A DNA stretch of 64,000 nucleotides from Sciurus carolinensis (Eukaryota; Chordata; Mammalia; Rodentia; Sciuridae). The notes under the pieces were generated by a model. The model worked only from the letters and a program-made list of their open reading frames with translations. It searched no databases and was not told where the DNA came from. This document shows, piece by piece, positions 1 to 11,341 of this stretch; the stretch's first letter is position 1, and each line of letters begins with the position of its first letter. A program made the translations under genes and the position numbers. Where the stretch lies: positions 91,988,738 through 92,052,737 of the forward strand of contig NC_062214.1 of NCBI RefSeq assembly GCF_902686445.1, in the 5' to 3' direction.

Positions 1-832
1 TTGAAAAAATGGGCAGAGGATCCAAAAAGACATTCACTAAAGAAGATAAACAAATGGCCAATATGCACATGAAAATACATTCAACATCATTAGCCATAAG
101 GGATAGGCAAAGAAAAACCACAAAGTAATACAATTATATACCCACTAGGAAGGCTGCAATCAAAACAATGAATAATCACAAGTGTTGACAAGGCCATGGA
201 GAAATTGAAATCTCACACCCTACTAGTGGAAATGTAAAATGGTATAGTTGGTAGTTCCTTAAACTATTAAATGATTCCACTTCTTCAATCATATATATAT
301 ATATATATATATATGGAAAAAATGAAAACATGTGCACACAAAAGCTTGTACATAATAATACCCACAGCAGCACTATTCATAATAGCTGAAAGGTAGAAAT
401 AACTCAAATGTCCATCAGTTGTTGAATGAATAAATACAATGTGATTTATCCATACAATGGGAAATTATTAAGCAATCTAAAGAGATGAAGTACCCATATG
501 TGTTACAACATGGAAACACTGTGCTAAGACCAAAGAAATCAGTCACAAGACAAGTTGTATGATTCCATGATGAAATGCCCAGGATAGGCTAAGTGACAGA
601 GACAGAAACGATTAGGGGCTCCCAGGACTGGGGAGGGGTGTGGGGGAAATGGAGAGTGATTGCTAATATGCAACAGGGTTTCTCTTAGGGGAGGCAAAAC
701 CATTCCAAAACTAGATCTCATAACCTAGTGGTCATAGAATCCTATGAATATACTAAAAGCACCAAACTGTGCAGTCCAAAGGTGCAAATTGTAACATGTG
801 AACTCTATCTCAACAAGGCTTTTAACAAAAAA
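1..832 (+). repeat. Old L1 3' fragment (end of ORF2 and 3' UTR)
   Basis: The sequence follows the 3' end of mammalian L1 in order: 'acatcattagccat', 'caagtgttgacaaggccatgga', 'aatgtaaaatggtatag', 'caaatgtccatcagttg', then a 3' UTR resembling L1MA/MB types ending near 'ctatctcaacaaggc'. It is continuous with the left edge and decayed by indels, with an (AT)12 tract inside. Confidence 0.8.
291..314. repeat. (AT)12 microsatellite
   Basis: Twelve perfect AT units inside the old L1 fragment. Confidence 0.95.
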
Positions 833-1888
833 GTCTTGTTAGGATTCTGATATTAAGCAAGTGTGAAGTGATGTTTTTGAGACAATGGGAGAAATGTTAA
901 CATAGACTCATAGACTAGGTATTAGATGATAGTAAGGAATTATCACTAACTTTGCTAAATGTTAGGGTGAATATGATGTGTGTTTAATTTTAAAAATTTC
1001 ACATTTTTAAAATCATTAAAAATTATTATCCATTGTTATGGAAAGACTGAAGTACATACAGAATAAAAGATAGAAAGGCTGGGCTTTGCTTTAAAATACT
1101 CAATAAATAAATAAATAGGAAGGGGTGGACTCCATGAATACTTGACTAAGGATTGTTGTCTGGTCCACCTGCAAAGGACTTCTGTCGGCAAAAGTGAAGT
1201 ACATTTCCGGTGAGATCAGGGATGTGATCTGAGCACCAGTAGAGCACTCTGGCCTCATCCAGAGACCCTAAGCCATTTGGCAGGAGGGATCTAAGACACA
1301 GTTAATCAGCAGCATTATCTGTTATGACTATTATTAAGCAACTTTGTGGATAAAAGTGAGAGAGAACAGGAAGCACCCAAAAGAGGAGTCACAGAGAGGT
1401 ATAGACTTCACTGAGGCCACAGAACTGGCAATAACAGAGAGCCTCTGACTTCCCAGACTGAGAGGGAACCCATGTGAACATAGTTGCTTCAGGGTCCCTC
1501 CAGGAGCATGCTGCTTGGAATTAATGGGGGCATCATGAGCTGGTTGCTGTGGTGGGCATCTGGTCAGTAGCTCACACACCATCACCAGAGAGCCCTGCCT
1601 GAAGGTGACAAAAAGGCCTCCATATCAAGTACTCTCAGAACATTACCAGAATGCCAGGGCAAAGGGGCAGGTGGTGTCCAGTGGCCTAGTTAGGGGACAC
1701 AAGGCTAGACATCTATGGCAAGAAAGTTCTGTGCTGTAACAATCTCCCTCCATTCAAACTCTGCACAGTTGGCCCACCTGAGTCGGCCCCCTACCCATTC
1801 TGCAGCAGGTACCAAGAACAACCTCAAAGGGGCACTGTAGGCCCCTTGTGTTTCTGGGGTTGACTTTGGGTGAGTTTAAAAAATTTTA

Positions 1889-2113
1889 AGAAATGATTGT
1901 TTAGTTCTTTTGTTCATTTCATGATTGGAATATTTGTTTTCTTGGTATTAAGCTTTTTGAGTTCTTTACATATTCTGGATATTAATCCCCATTAGGAGTT
2001 GGCAAAGATTTTCTCCCATTCTGTACGCTTCCTCTTCCTCCTCCTTAGCATTTCCTTTGCTGTGCAGAAGCTCTTCAATTTGATGCTGTCCCATTAAATG
2101 ATTCTTGGTTTTA
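1889..2113 (-). mobile_element. Inverted 5' segment of a twin-primed L1
   Basis: On the minus strand this reads as L1 ORF2 sequence ('gagcttctgcacagcaaagg', 'aatgggagaaaatctttgcc', 'ccagaatatgtaaagaactc') and stops at 'aatcatttctt'. It abuts the direct L1 segment that begins with the next L1 sequence, so the two are halves of one insertion. Confidence 0.8.
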
Positions 2114-3064
2114 TTCTCAAAAGAAGAAACACAAATGGTCAACAAATATATAGAAAAAATGTTCAACATCTCTGGAAATCAGGTAAATTCAAATCAAAAC
2201 TATACTGAGATTTCATCTCACTCTAGCCTAAATAGCAATTGTCAAGAATACAAATAATAAATTCTGGAGAGGATGTGGGGGAAAAGGTAGACTCATAAAT
2301 TGTTGGTGACACTATAAATTAGTATAACCATTCTGGAAAGCAGTATGGAGATTCCTCAAAAAACTAGGAATATAACCACCATTACCCACCTATCCCACTC
2401 CTTGGGATAAAATCAGCACACTATAGCAATATAGCCACATCAACATTTATAGCAGCACAACCCACGTTAGCCAAGATATGGAACCAGCCCAGGTGCCTGT
2501 CAATAGATGAATGAATTAAGAAGATGTGGTACATACACACAATGGAGGTTTACTCAGCCATCACAAAAAATGAAATTATGGCTTTTGCCGGTAAATTGAT
2601 GGAACTGGAGAACATTATGCTAAGTGAAATAAGCCAGACTCAGAAAATCAAGGGTTGAATGTTTCTTTCATATGCAGAAGCTAGAGCAAAATAAGGGAAA
2701 AAAGTGGGGAGGGATTGGATAACATACAGATATAGGGAAGATCAGTAGAGTAGAAGAAAGAAATCTACAGGGAGAGAAGAAGGATGAAATGGGGAGAAAT
2801 GTGGAATAAATTTGACAAAATTAGGCTATGTACATGTATAAATATACCACAGTGAATTCCACCCTTATGTGATTATAAAGCACTAATTATAAATAAATAA
2901 ATGAAAGGAAGACCAGTACAGCAGAGGAAGGAGAATAGGGAAAGGGAGGAGGGATTGGGAGGGGGGAACCAGGAACTGAAATGGAGTAAATTAAACTCCG
3001 TGCATGTATGATTATGTCAAAAGAAACCCAACTTTACATATAATTGTAACACACCAATAAAAGA
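2114..3064 (+). mobile_element. L1 3' segment, sciurid-type, with 3' UTR
   Basis: Starts 'ctcaaaagaagaaacacaaa' and follows the end of L1 ORF2 ('gatttcatctcactc', 'ggagaggatgtggggg', 'ggaactggagaacattatgc', 'agtgaaataagcc'). A purine-rich 3' UTR follows ('gggaggagggattgggagg'), ending 'caccaataaaag'. It is better preserved than the other L1 copies here, which suggests a younger insertion. Confidence 0.85.
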
Positions 3065-3091
3065 AAAGAACAAATAATTTAAAAATAGCAA

Positions 3092-3117
3092 GTGTGTGTA
3101 TGTGTATGTGTATATAT
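3092..3117. repeat. TG/TA-rich simple repeat
   Basis: Imperfect gtgtgtgtatgtgtatgtgtatatat run just past the L1 tail. Confidence 0.8.
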
Positions 3118-3419
3118 TTCTCTCTCAGCATATCAGCACGGTGTCAGCACAATGCAGGAGGGCGCAGGCAGCCTGTCACCACTACCTGCCAGCCAGCAGG
3201 GCAGCAGTTCCAGCTCAGTTGTTTTGATTACCAAGACAGTCTGCAAGGCTCCTAAGCATCTGGGATGTGGTTACAAGGGAAATGTGTTAGCCTTCTCTGA
3301 GAAAAATGGGTCAGATTGTCAAACCTGATTGGAAATTTTCTAATTAAGTAGGCTCTGGCCAAGCACAGTCCCTCCCACTGCCACCTTGAATAGTCCTACC
3401 ATAAAAGGTTAGCCATCTA

Positions 3420-3560
3420 ACAGACCTGCATTTAGATTTCACTCCACCAAACCCTACAGTCAGTCATTTAAGCATCACCCTTGCTGAATGCAGTGGTAAT
3501 AATAGCCCTCCCATTTCCCCAGTGAGTGGACCAGTCAATGCTCTTCTTACTAAGATCTTC
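3420..3560 (+). repeat. MIR-like SINE relic
   Basis: Resembles the MIR core ('tttagatttcactcca', 'cagtcatttaagcatca', 'ggtaataatagc'). It is diverged, so the edges are approximate. Confidence 0.45.
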
Positions 3561-4084
3561 AGGAAGTTGGAAGTTTGCAAAGAATTAATTCTTCTTCTAT
3601 GATCCCTAATCCCTGTGGCCTAATCAGTTGCACTGGGCTCCATTCTGTGACAGTTGGCATATGTTGCATGATTACATAATACCCAGATATATCCCATTTA
3701 CTACTGCAACAGGATAAAAACTGAGCTACGTAATGCTTCCTAAAATTACATATTTACAAAGAGTTATTAGAGACAGGTAAGATAACTGTAAAATCCTTAA
3801 AAGGAAAAAAAATCATAAAAATCTAAATATATTCTGCCCTCAGATTGCTTCATGATGGCCTTCAAGTTCCTTCACAGACGAGGCACTGTGTATGGCTTTT
3901 ATAAGAAAGACAGGCAGAAGATGAACTGGGGATGCACAGAAAGAAAAAAATCTGGGCCCTACATGAGAGATTGGGAAATGAATGAAAAAGTTGAAAATTA
4001 AAAGGTTTCTGAGAGGAAGATATGACTCTGTACTTTAAATAACTTTTTGATCTAACAGACGACAGAGGGTTTCTACTATCAATA

Positions 4085-4235
4085 GCTTCCATTTATTGAT
4101 GGTCAAACACAGTTTCAGGTGACACATGTAATTAAATTTTGACAAAAGCTCTAGGATGAAAAGGTTCCATTTTATACTGGTACTCTGGCGTTCAGAGATG
4201 CTGGGTGAATGACTCATACCATAGCCAGCAGGTCA
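4085..4235 (-). repeat. MIR-like SINE relic
   Basis: Minus-strand MIR layout: a tail-like 'catttattgatgg', then 'gatgaaaaggttcc' and 'ctgggtgaatgactcatac'. Strongly diverged. Confidence 0.4.
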
Positions 4236-4529
4236 AGCTTGTCTGTGGGCTCAGAGACATGATCTTGACTACTGTACACCTGGTACCTCCAGGTTACCCT
4301 TTAGTCAAATGCCAACCCATGTGATCAGTATCTCAGACTCTTCAGACAAGGAGATGAGCCATGGAACACATAATCATATTATAATAGAGGCCATATAGTG
4401 ACAGATGCTATTTTAGAAATACCCAGAAGCCACTAGAATCAGAAGGGAAATTTAATAATTTAACACATTTGAGGCAACAGGATCTGGAATCAAACCCAGG
4501 TGTTCATAAAACCTCATTTTCTTCTTTTT

Positions 4530-5010
4530 TAAAGACAAGGTGTAATTGTATTTTTATGATATATATTTGAAGATACATACATGCTGCTTTGAAATACACT
4601 TACAAACTGAAATGATTACTGCAATCAAGCAAATTAACATATCATCTCACAGAGTTACTGTTTTGTGGTAAAAGTACATAAAATCTCTTAGTAAATTGCC
4701 AGTATACAATATTAACTAAAGTCTTCATGTTGTATATTACATTTCTAGACTTGTTTATCCACACTAATGAAACTCTGTACCCTTTGACCTCCATTGTCCC
4801 CTCATCCCCACACTTATACTGGTAGTCACCTTTCCACTGTTTCTGTGTATTTCAGGGTGGTTGTTGTTGTTTAACTCCTCATGTAAGTGAGATCATGCAG
4901 TATTTCAATTTCTGGCTTATTTCACTTAGTATGTCCTTTAGTGCATCCATGTTGTCACAAATGGCAGGATCTTCTTTGAGGCTGAATAACATTCCACTGT
5001 ATACATAACA
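4530..5010 (-). repeat. Old L1 fragment (3' UTR region)
   Basis: Antisense L1M-type sequence: 'ctctgtaccctttgacc', 'tccccacacttatactgg', 'gtgagatcatgcagtattt', 'ttcacttagtatgtcctt', 'catccatgttgtcacaaatgg'. Confidence 0.8.
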
Positions 5011-5139
5011 AAACCTCATTTTCTAATGTAAAATTTAAGCTGCCTGTACAAATAATTACAACAGAGGAGTCCCAAAGATGGCAATACGTTGCAAGAACAT
5101 GAGGAGGCTGCTATCATTTGAAGAAATGTTAACTGCCTC

Positions 5140-5270
5140 TTATCTGTCCCAGAGTTGCTACCAAGTAGTTGCATGACCCTGGGCAAATTACCACTTCTCT
5201 AAGCTTGTTTTATCACCTGAAAAGCAGGAAGGATTCCTACATAGGATTGTCATTTGTCTTATGAACTGAA
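5140..5270 (+). repeat. MIR SINE relic
   Basis: Follows the MIR core: 'gttgcatgaccctgggcaaatta', then 'ttctctaagcttgttttatcacctgaaaag'. Confidence 0.65.
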
Positions 5271-5494
5271 AACAAGGTGCCTCATTCATGAGAAGCGAGG
5301 GCATCAGTATGAACACATGAGAAGCACTGGAGGGCTTCCCCAGCAGAGGATGCAGGAATGGAGGGAGGTAGAGATGCAGTGGGGACTGTGTCTCCCAGAG
5401 GTCACTGGGACACAGGTTTCTTACTCCAATCTTTACATTGAATCATCAAGTGATTAATGATAACATCTCAAGTTTAGTATCACATAAAGTTCTT

Positions 5495-5660
5495 AAGTTG
5501 TTGACCTCAGGACCAGCGTACCAACACCACCTAGGAACTTGCTAACAATGCCAGTTTTCAGGCTTCACCCGAGACCTGCCCAGTTTATATATTGAAATAC
5601 TGCATATACAGCCCTCTGGACAGTTCTGACATAGGCTGAAGAAACACTGGCAAAGCAAGC
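5495..5660. repeat. MER5-like hAT-Charlie fragment
   Basis: Contains 'caccacctaggaacttgct', 'aatgccagttttcaggcttcaccc' and 'agacctgcccag', the layout of the short MER5 non-autonomous hAT elements. Assigned by recall of the consensus. Confidence 0.6.
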
Positions 5661-5860
5661 AGACAGCTCAAATTACAAACCAGACACATGTGGATTTGAA
5701 TCCAGATTCAAGATGAAAATGTCAGTGTGACTGAGATCTGATTGAGTCCTGGTGACCTGAGATGATGATACAGGTGGAAGGAAGCACTGAATGAAGCATT
5801 AGGGAAACGCCTAGGGTGTAAGAAAGAATGGGGAGTAAGGTGGCACAGGTTAGCCCCATG

Positions 5861-6183
5861 TGCTGACAGCAGAATACCACAGTCAGAGCAATTCATAAAG
5901 AAAAGAAACTTACAGTTCTGGAGGACAGGACGCCTGAGACTGAGGCACTGGCAGGTTTGCTGCCTGGTCAGGGCTGTGTCCTTCAGAGCACAGGGATGCT
6001 GTGTCCTCCCTCCCTCGGCTGATCGGCAAGCTAGGAGACTGCCATGAAAGCCTGTGTCATAAGGATGCCAATCCCATCCAGGAGGGAAAAGGTCTCATGG
6101 CCTAATCACCCCCTAACGGCCCTGTTAATACTATCACATGGGCAAAACCTAGATCCTGGAGGGGACACATTCAAACCACAGCA
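5861..6183 (-). repeat. MaLR-type solo LTR
   Basis: On the minus strand it starts TGCTGTGGTTTGAATGTG and ends ATTCTGCTGTCAGCA, with internal 'ggtgattaggccatgaga' and 'tcctccagaactgtaag'. These match the MaLR LTR pattern. No internal viral genes remain. Confidence 0.7.
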
Positions 6184-6209
6184 GCATACCAGGAGCACAG
6201 GAATTGGGT

Positions 6210-6290
6210 CTGAAGACTTGTCTCAGCCACCTGGGTAACTCTGTGACCCTGAACCAATCCAAATGCCCTTTAATGCAAGCATAGCTCAGG
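6210..6290 (+). repeat. MIR-like relic
   Basis: Contains 'gggtaactctgtgaccctgaaccaa', the MIR core signature, with little on either side. Confidence 0.45.
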
Positions 6291-7096
6291 GCTCCCTGTT
6301 TCACAGTTTTGAGTTTGGAAGTAGTTAGGGAGTTAAGCACCGACCTTAGGAAGCTGTGTCAGGAGGAAAGAGCAAAGGTGCCACTGAGTGACCATAGCAT
6401 CCCCAATGTGACAGGAGAGCTCTTGGCTGTGAAGATCCCAGTGTGAGGGGGATGGTGAGGAGGGGGACATAAGACACAGCTGATGAAAAACAAAAGCTGA
6501 AACGCCTGCTTCATTGTTAGTTTGAAAACAGAATCTACAGCCAAATTATTCTGACAAAAGCACACCGAGGATCAGCTTGGCATGGCAAATATGCGTCTGA
6601 ACTGATGCCAGAGGAGAGACTGACTTGAGACTTCCTACCGTGTCAAGAGCTTTGCCTGTTGACAGTAGTATTATCTTGAATGTGTGGCAGAAAATTTCCA
6701 AGTCCACTCTAAATTTCGCACAACACAGACTCACATCCTGGTTGCTTTGTTTTCTCAGGGGTTCTTCCCAGGAATACCCACGCAGGGTCCCGTCATGGAG
6801 GATGAGAGAGGTTTCCTCAGTCTGTGACCTGCCTGTACCCAATCATTGGGCCTTTTCTTCTGGTAATATACAGAGGGATAGAACCTTTTCATGTGCCTTT
6901 GCCACATGTTATATCTCCAACCTCAGTAAACACAAGTTATTCTCTCATGTTAATATTGAGATATGAACTATGAAACATTTCAAATTATAGAGAAGTATGT
7001 GCCTCATAATTTATATAGCTACTGTCAAGAAGAAATACATGTTAATATGGTACCATATTTGCTTTATGATTGCTACCTATTAGAGATATGGATTTA

Positions 7097-7182
7097 TTTT
7101 ATTATTTTACAGTGCTCAGGATTGAACCCAGGCCCCTGTGCATGATAGGCAAGAGCTCTACCACTGAGCTCTATTCCCAGCC
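7097..7182 (-). mobile_element. ID SINE with 15-bp target duplication
   Basis: A reverse-oriented ID element: T-rich tail side, then 'cagtgctcaggattgaaccca', 'aggcaagagctctaccactgagct', 'ttcccagcc'. The 15 bases agagatatggattta occur at 7082-7096 and 7183-7197, an exact target-site duplication. Confidence 0.93.
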
Positions 7183-7865
7183 AGAGATATGGATTTAGCT
7201 GAAATCCCATATCCTTTCTTTATCTAATTGTGGCTACTTTTGATGAATATGGTAGTATGTTCCTATATCTCCTTCTCTTTAGAAATAATAATATACCCTG
7301 TTTTTCTTTGTGTATTTCTACATACAAGGATATATATTCTCAAACATCTTGTTTCCTCTTTAAAGTACATTGGATTTTTATACATTTAAATTTGTACCTA
7401 TCCCATGGACATGAAATACTATATCCTTGGTGTTTTTTGTATTTCTTGGATTACTTATTAGGTTGAATATCTTTTCATCTTATATGTTAATAAAGGTTTC
7501 TCCTTTCTAGAGTGCATATTGGTATTCTAATGATCTTTTTCTTAGCTTCTTAAATACCTCTGGATGTTAATTTGTTCTTGGTAGTTTACATTGCAAATAT
7601 GTAAATTTCTTCCAGCTTGGAGTTTTGCTTTTAACTTGGTGATGTCTTTGCCTAATAAAATTTAATCTTAATCAAGGCAGGCTTAACCATTTTTGAACAA
7701 TTATATCACCCTATGACAATATAGTGTTTTAATTACTATATTTTACAAAATGTAATAGTTGAATGATCTTGCAGTATATTCAATTAGCCTTTGCCTTTCT
7801 TGAGCCTTAACTAGTTTAAATTTTTAATAGCTTTATTGAGATAACCATATTAAGAATATATTTTC

Positions 7866-8072
7866 TCTGCCTGGTGCACGCCTATAATCCCAGCAGCTTG
7901 GGAGGCTGAGGCAGGATGATCATGAGTACAAAGCCAGCCTCAGCAAAGGTGATGCACTAAGCAATTCAGTGAGACCCTGTCTCTAAATAAAACACACAAA
8001 AGGGCTGGGATTGGAGCTCAGTGGTTGAGTGCTCTTGGGTTTAATCCCCAGTACCTTCCCCTCCCCTGAAAA
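7866..8072 (+). mobile_element. B1-dID dimeric SINE
   Basis: A 7SL-derived left unit ('ggtgcacgcctataatcccag', 'gggaggctgaggcaggatga', 'gagaccctgtctctaaataaa') is followed by a tRNA-like ID unit ('gagctcagtggttgagtgct', 'tttaatccccagtacc'). The flanks 7852-7865 and 8073-8086 both read aagaatat plus T-rich sequence, a likely target duplication. Confidence 0.92.
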
Positions 8073-10109
8073 AAGAATATTTTTTTCATTGCTAAATAAG
8101 TGGGTTTTGTTTGAAATTAAATAGAATCTGTAGATAAAGTTGGGCAGAACTGTTATCTAATGTCAAGTCTTCCTATCCATTATCATAGCAAACTCCATTT
8201 ATTCAGATAGTTCATGCTCTTCAATAAACTATTATTTTATTGGTTAGATCTTGAGGATTGTTGGATAGTTTCCTTCCTAGATACATTGTGCTTTTTGTTA
8301 CAATTATAAAATGTGTCTCCTGTTTTTCAAATACATTTTGTCTGTTGATTGTGTGTAGCAATATTAGTTGCTCTAATATATTGATCTTTTTTCTAGAGAC
8401 CTTATTTAACCTCTTGTTAATTCTAAAAAGCTTCTATGTACATTGACTAGATTACCTATGTAGATAATCATATCACCTACAACTATGGACAGGTTGTTTT
8501 CCAAGCCTTTTATCTTTTAACTCTTTTTCTTTCCTTATTGCACCTGTTAGAATATTTGGTGTTGAGTCAACAGAAAGCACTGGTTGCATCATCCTTCCTG
8601 ACAATAATGGAAATGCTTCTAATATTAAATTATGATACTTGTTATAATATTCTTTGGTAGACTGAAGAAGTTTCCATGTGTCCCTAGTGTGCCACAAAGT
8701 TTCTCTTTCTCTTCCCATCAAGATTGTATCATAAATAATACTCTATCAAATAAAAAAGACAATCATTTTTTCCAAATGTGCTAACATCATGTACTACATA
8801 AATGGATTTCCTAATGAAAGCAGCTCAAATATTGATAGTCTTCATGCAGAGTTCCTTGCCTATCCATTCTAAATTGATCAATTTCCCCCATCTCCCTAAA
8901 ACATATATACGCTTTACTCTTTTTCTGGTTTATTTTTTGCTGTGTCATTCATCATTTCAAGTATTATGTATTTTACTCAATAATTATTTGTGTTTTGCCT
9001 CTCTGCACTAGAATATAAGGTGCACAAGGGCAGGAATGTGTTTTTCATGCTCCATCTCCAAAGACTGCCACATAGAAAGCACTCAGATACTCGTTGAAAA
9101 CATGACTACTGCCTCCCTGGAGGAAACTCTGTTTAGTTACAACTTGCAATTACACATAAACATATGTCATGTGGGACTCAATTTGTTAATATTTTACTTT
9201 TTGGGGGATATATCTATACTTGGTTGGAAGCTATATATGGTCTGTACTCAGTTTTAGTATTATGGTCTGCTAATTTTAGATAAAGGTGAGTTTTACTTTT
9301 TTGTCTATTCTGTGAAATAACCTGGTCTTAGTTTTTGTTTTTTGATTAGTATATTTTAAAATAGTAAGGCAATTTCTTTCAAGATGACACATCTATTTAC
9401 ATGTCCTAATTATCCATTTTGTCTAAATTTTCTTTTTTGTGGGGTGTGGCTTCATGTTCCCATCACATTCTTTTATGCTTCTTAAAATAATTTTCTCTGT
9501 AGTTCTGCTCCACCAACATTACTAATAATACTTTTACCTTCTTCTTCTTGATCAAACTTATCCAAGGTTTTCACAAGTTTATTACTTTTTTCAAAGAACC
9601 GATATTTTTATTAGTTTTCTCTGTGGTTTTTATTCAATTACTTCTTAATTTTCTTTGCCTTTTGATCTTGTTCTACTAATCACATGCTGTGGTGGGGTAT
9701 GTTAAACTACTCCACTAAAACTGGGCATCTGAATTTTTGTAATGCTGCTTATTTTTCCTTTATATTAATTCAGGTCAATGTCAGGTTCACAATTATTATC
9801 TGACCTTGGTGAATTAGTCCTTTATCTTTCTAATGATCTTCTCTATCTCTACTTAGGCTTTGTTTGCTTGAAAGTGTTTATTTTGTGTGATATTAAATAT
9901 GGCTTTGCCAGCTCTAACTAGTCATTTCCTGGTGCATCACTTTCCATATGGTTACTTTAAGTTTTAAATGTGTCTTTTAATAATGGTACAGACTGGACTT
10001 AAATTCTACTCAGTAAAACAGTTAAACTGCTGAGTTTAATTCACTTATGTTTGGTGTGATGCTCAATTTATTTAAAAGTACTTATGTTTTATTTTGTGCA
10101 TTCCTTTTT

Positions 10110-10235
10110 GTGGGGAGGTACTGGGGATCGAACCCAAGGTGTTTAACCACTGAGTCACATCCCCAGTCCTTTTTATATTTTATTTGAGATAGGGTCTCAC
10201 TAAGTTGCTGAGGCTGGCTTTCAACTCACAGGTGA
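10110..10235 (-). mobile_element. 5'-truncated B1-dID SINE
   Basis: Reverse-oriented ID unit ('ggtactggggatcgaaccca', 'aaccactgagtcacatcccca') then the 3' part of the B1 unit ('gagatagggtctcactaagttgctgaggctgg'), after which the B1 head is missing. The flanks 'gtgcattccttttt' (10096-10109) and 'gtacattctttt' (from 10236) look like a diverged target duplication. Confidence 0.85.
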
Positions 10236-11027
10236 GTACATTCTTTTTACCATACCTTTTCTGGTTTTGTTTCCATAATTCACCCTGCAGCCATCATAGG
10301 GGTGAAGTTGTTTGTTTTATCCACCCAGCCCTCCACACCTCCACTGGTTTGTGATTATAGGAGACTCTAGAAATAGAGACTATTTCTTTGTGTCTGTTTT
10401 GGCCAGTAATTAAAATCTTATTAATACTTTAAAAAGGCTGGTTTCTCTCATTGTTTCCATATAGTTTATTTCTATTCTTCTAGTCTCAAATTTTCCCTAT
10501 GATTATGAAAAATTTCAAAAACACTAAAATCTTGAAAGAATTGTACAGAGAATACTATATACTCATTACTTAGAGTTTCCTTCAATTTTTATCACATACA
10601 CTTGATTTGACGTAAAAAATTTATCAGCAACTCTTACCTTCTCCAATACAATAAGGTCTACACAGACTTTTACTCTGATAATTTACTACTTAACATTTTC
10701 CACCATGTTTTTAAGAGGCCTGAAATTAGCCATTATTATAGTGTTTTCTTGCTGCTTAATTCTTTATAGTTAACTTCTTTTTTGTCAGTTTCTTTGATCA
10801 ACAATGCTTCTTGCATCATATTCTTCCCACCTCTCTAGAAACAACTCCCAGCATCCTCAAGAGACCATACAGCATTTAAAACACAGCAAAAAGACCAAAC
10901 TTCACTGAAATCAGGGCCAAGTCCTGGCTTTCCAGATAACCACATATATTTGCCACATAAACTGTGGACTCCAATACAGCAAATTATCAGCACCCAGTAC
11001 CTGCTTGAATCTTCCCTTTATCTGGCA

Positions 11028-11030
<3 letters not shown>

Positions 11031-11072
<42 letters not shown>
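11031..11072. repeat. (CA)21 microsatellite
   Basis: Twenty-one uninterrupted CA units. It is likely polymorphic in length. Confidence 0.97.
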
Positions 11073-11076
<4 letters not shown>

Positions 11077-11315
11077 ATGAGTTAAGGAACACATGCCATG
11101 TTTTCTTCCAGCATTTTCTGAATACAAAAAAGCATAACATGAATATCTGATTATTAGATTATGTGTTGTATTTACTGCATGCTCCAATCAAGTGTCCCTT
11201 TCTGGGCCACTTTGCAGGTGACCTAAGCAAAACTCATGTAGATAAAGCACAATCAGACTCAATTTGGGAGATCTGGATTTTTTCTGGATTCCAGCTCTTG
11301 ACAGTTCTGTACTCT

Positions 11316-11341
11316 GTCTCTGTCTCTCTGTCTCTCTCTCA
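11316..11341. repeat. TCTG/TC-rich simple repeat
   Basis: Imperfect tgtctctgtctctctgtctctctctc tract. Confidence 0.85.

Larger units (their letters stand above)
7198..10720 (-). repeat. Ancient, broken L1 with later insertions
   Basis: Antisense L1 landmarks appear in the expected order: 'gttgcaaatatgtaaatttcttcc' type sequence at 7580-7640, then RT-region 'ttcaaagaaccgatatttttattagttttct' near 9590-9625, then the more 5' 'gtgtcttttaataatgg' near 9970. It is heavily decayed and interrupted by an ID, a B1-dID and a truncated B1-dID. Limits are approximate, and 8760-9280 and the part beyond 10250 are uncertain. Confidence 0.55.
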
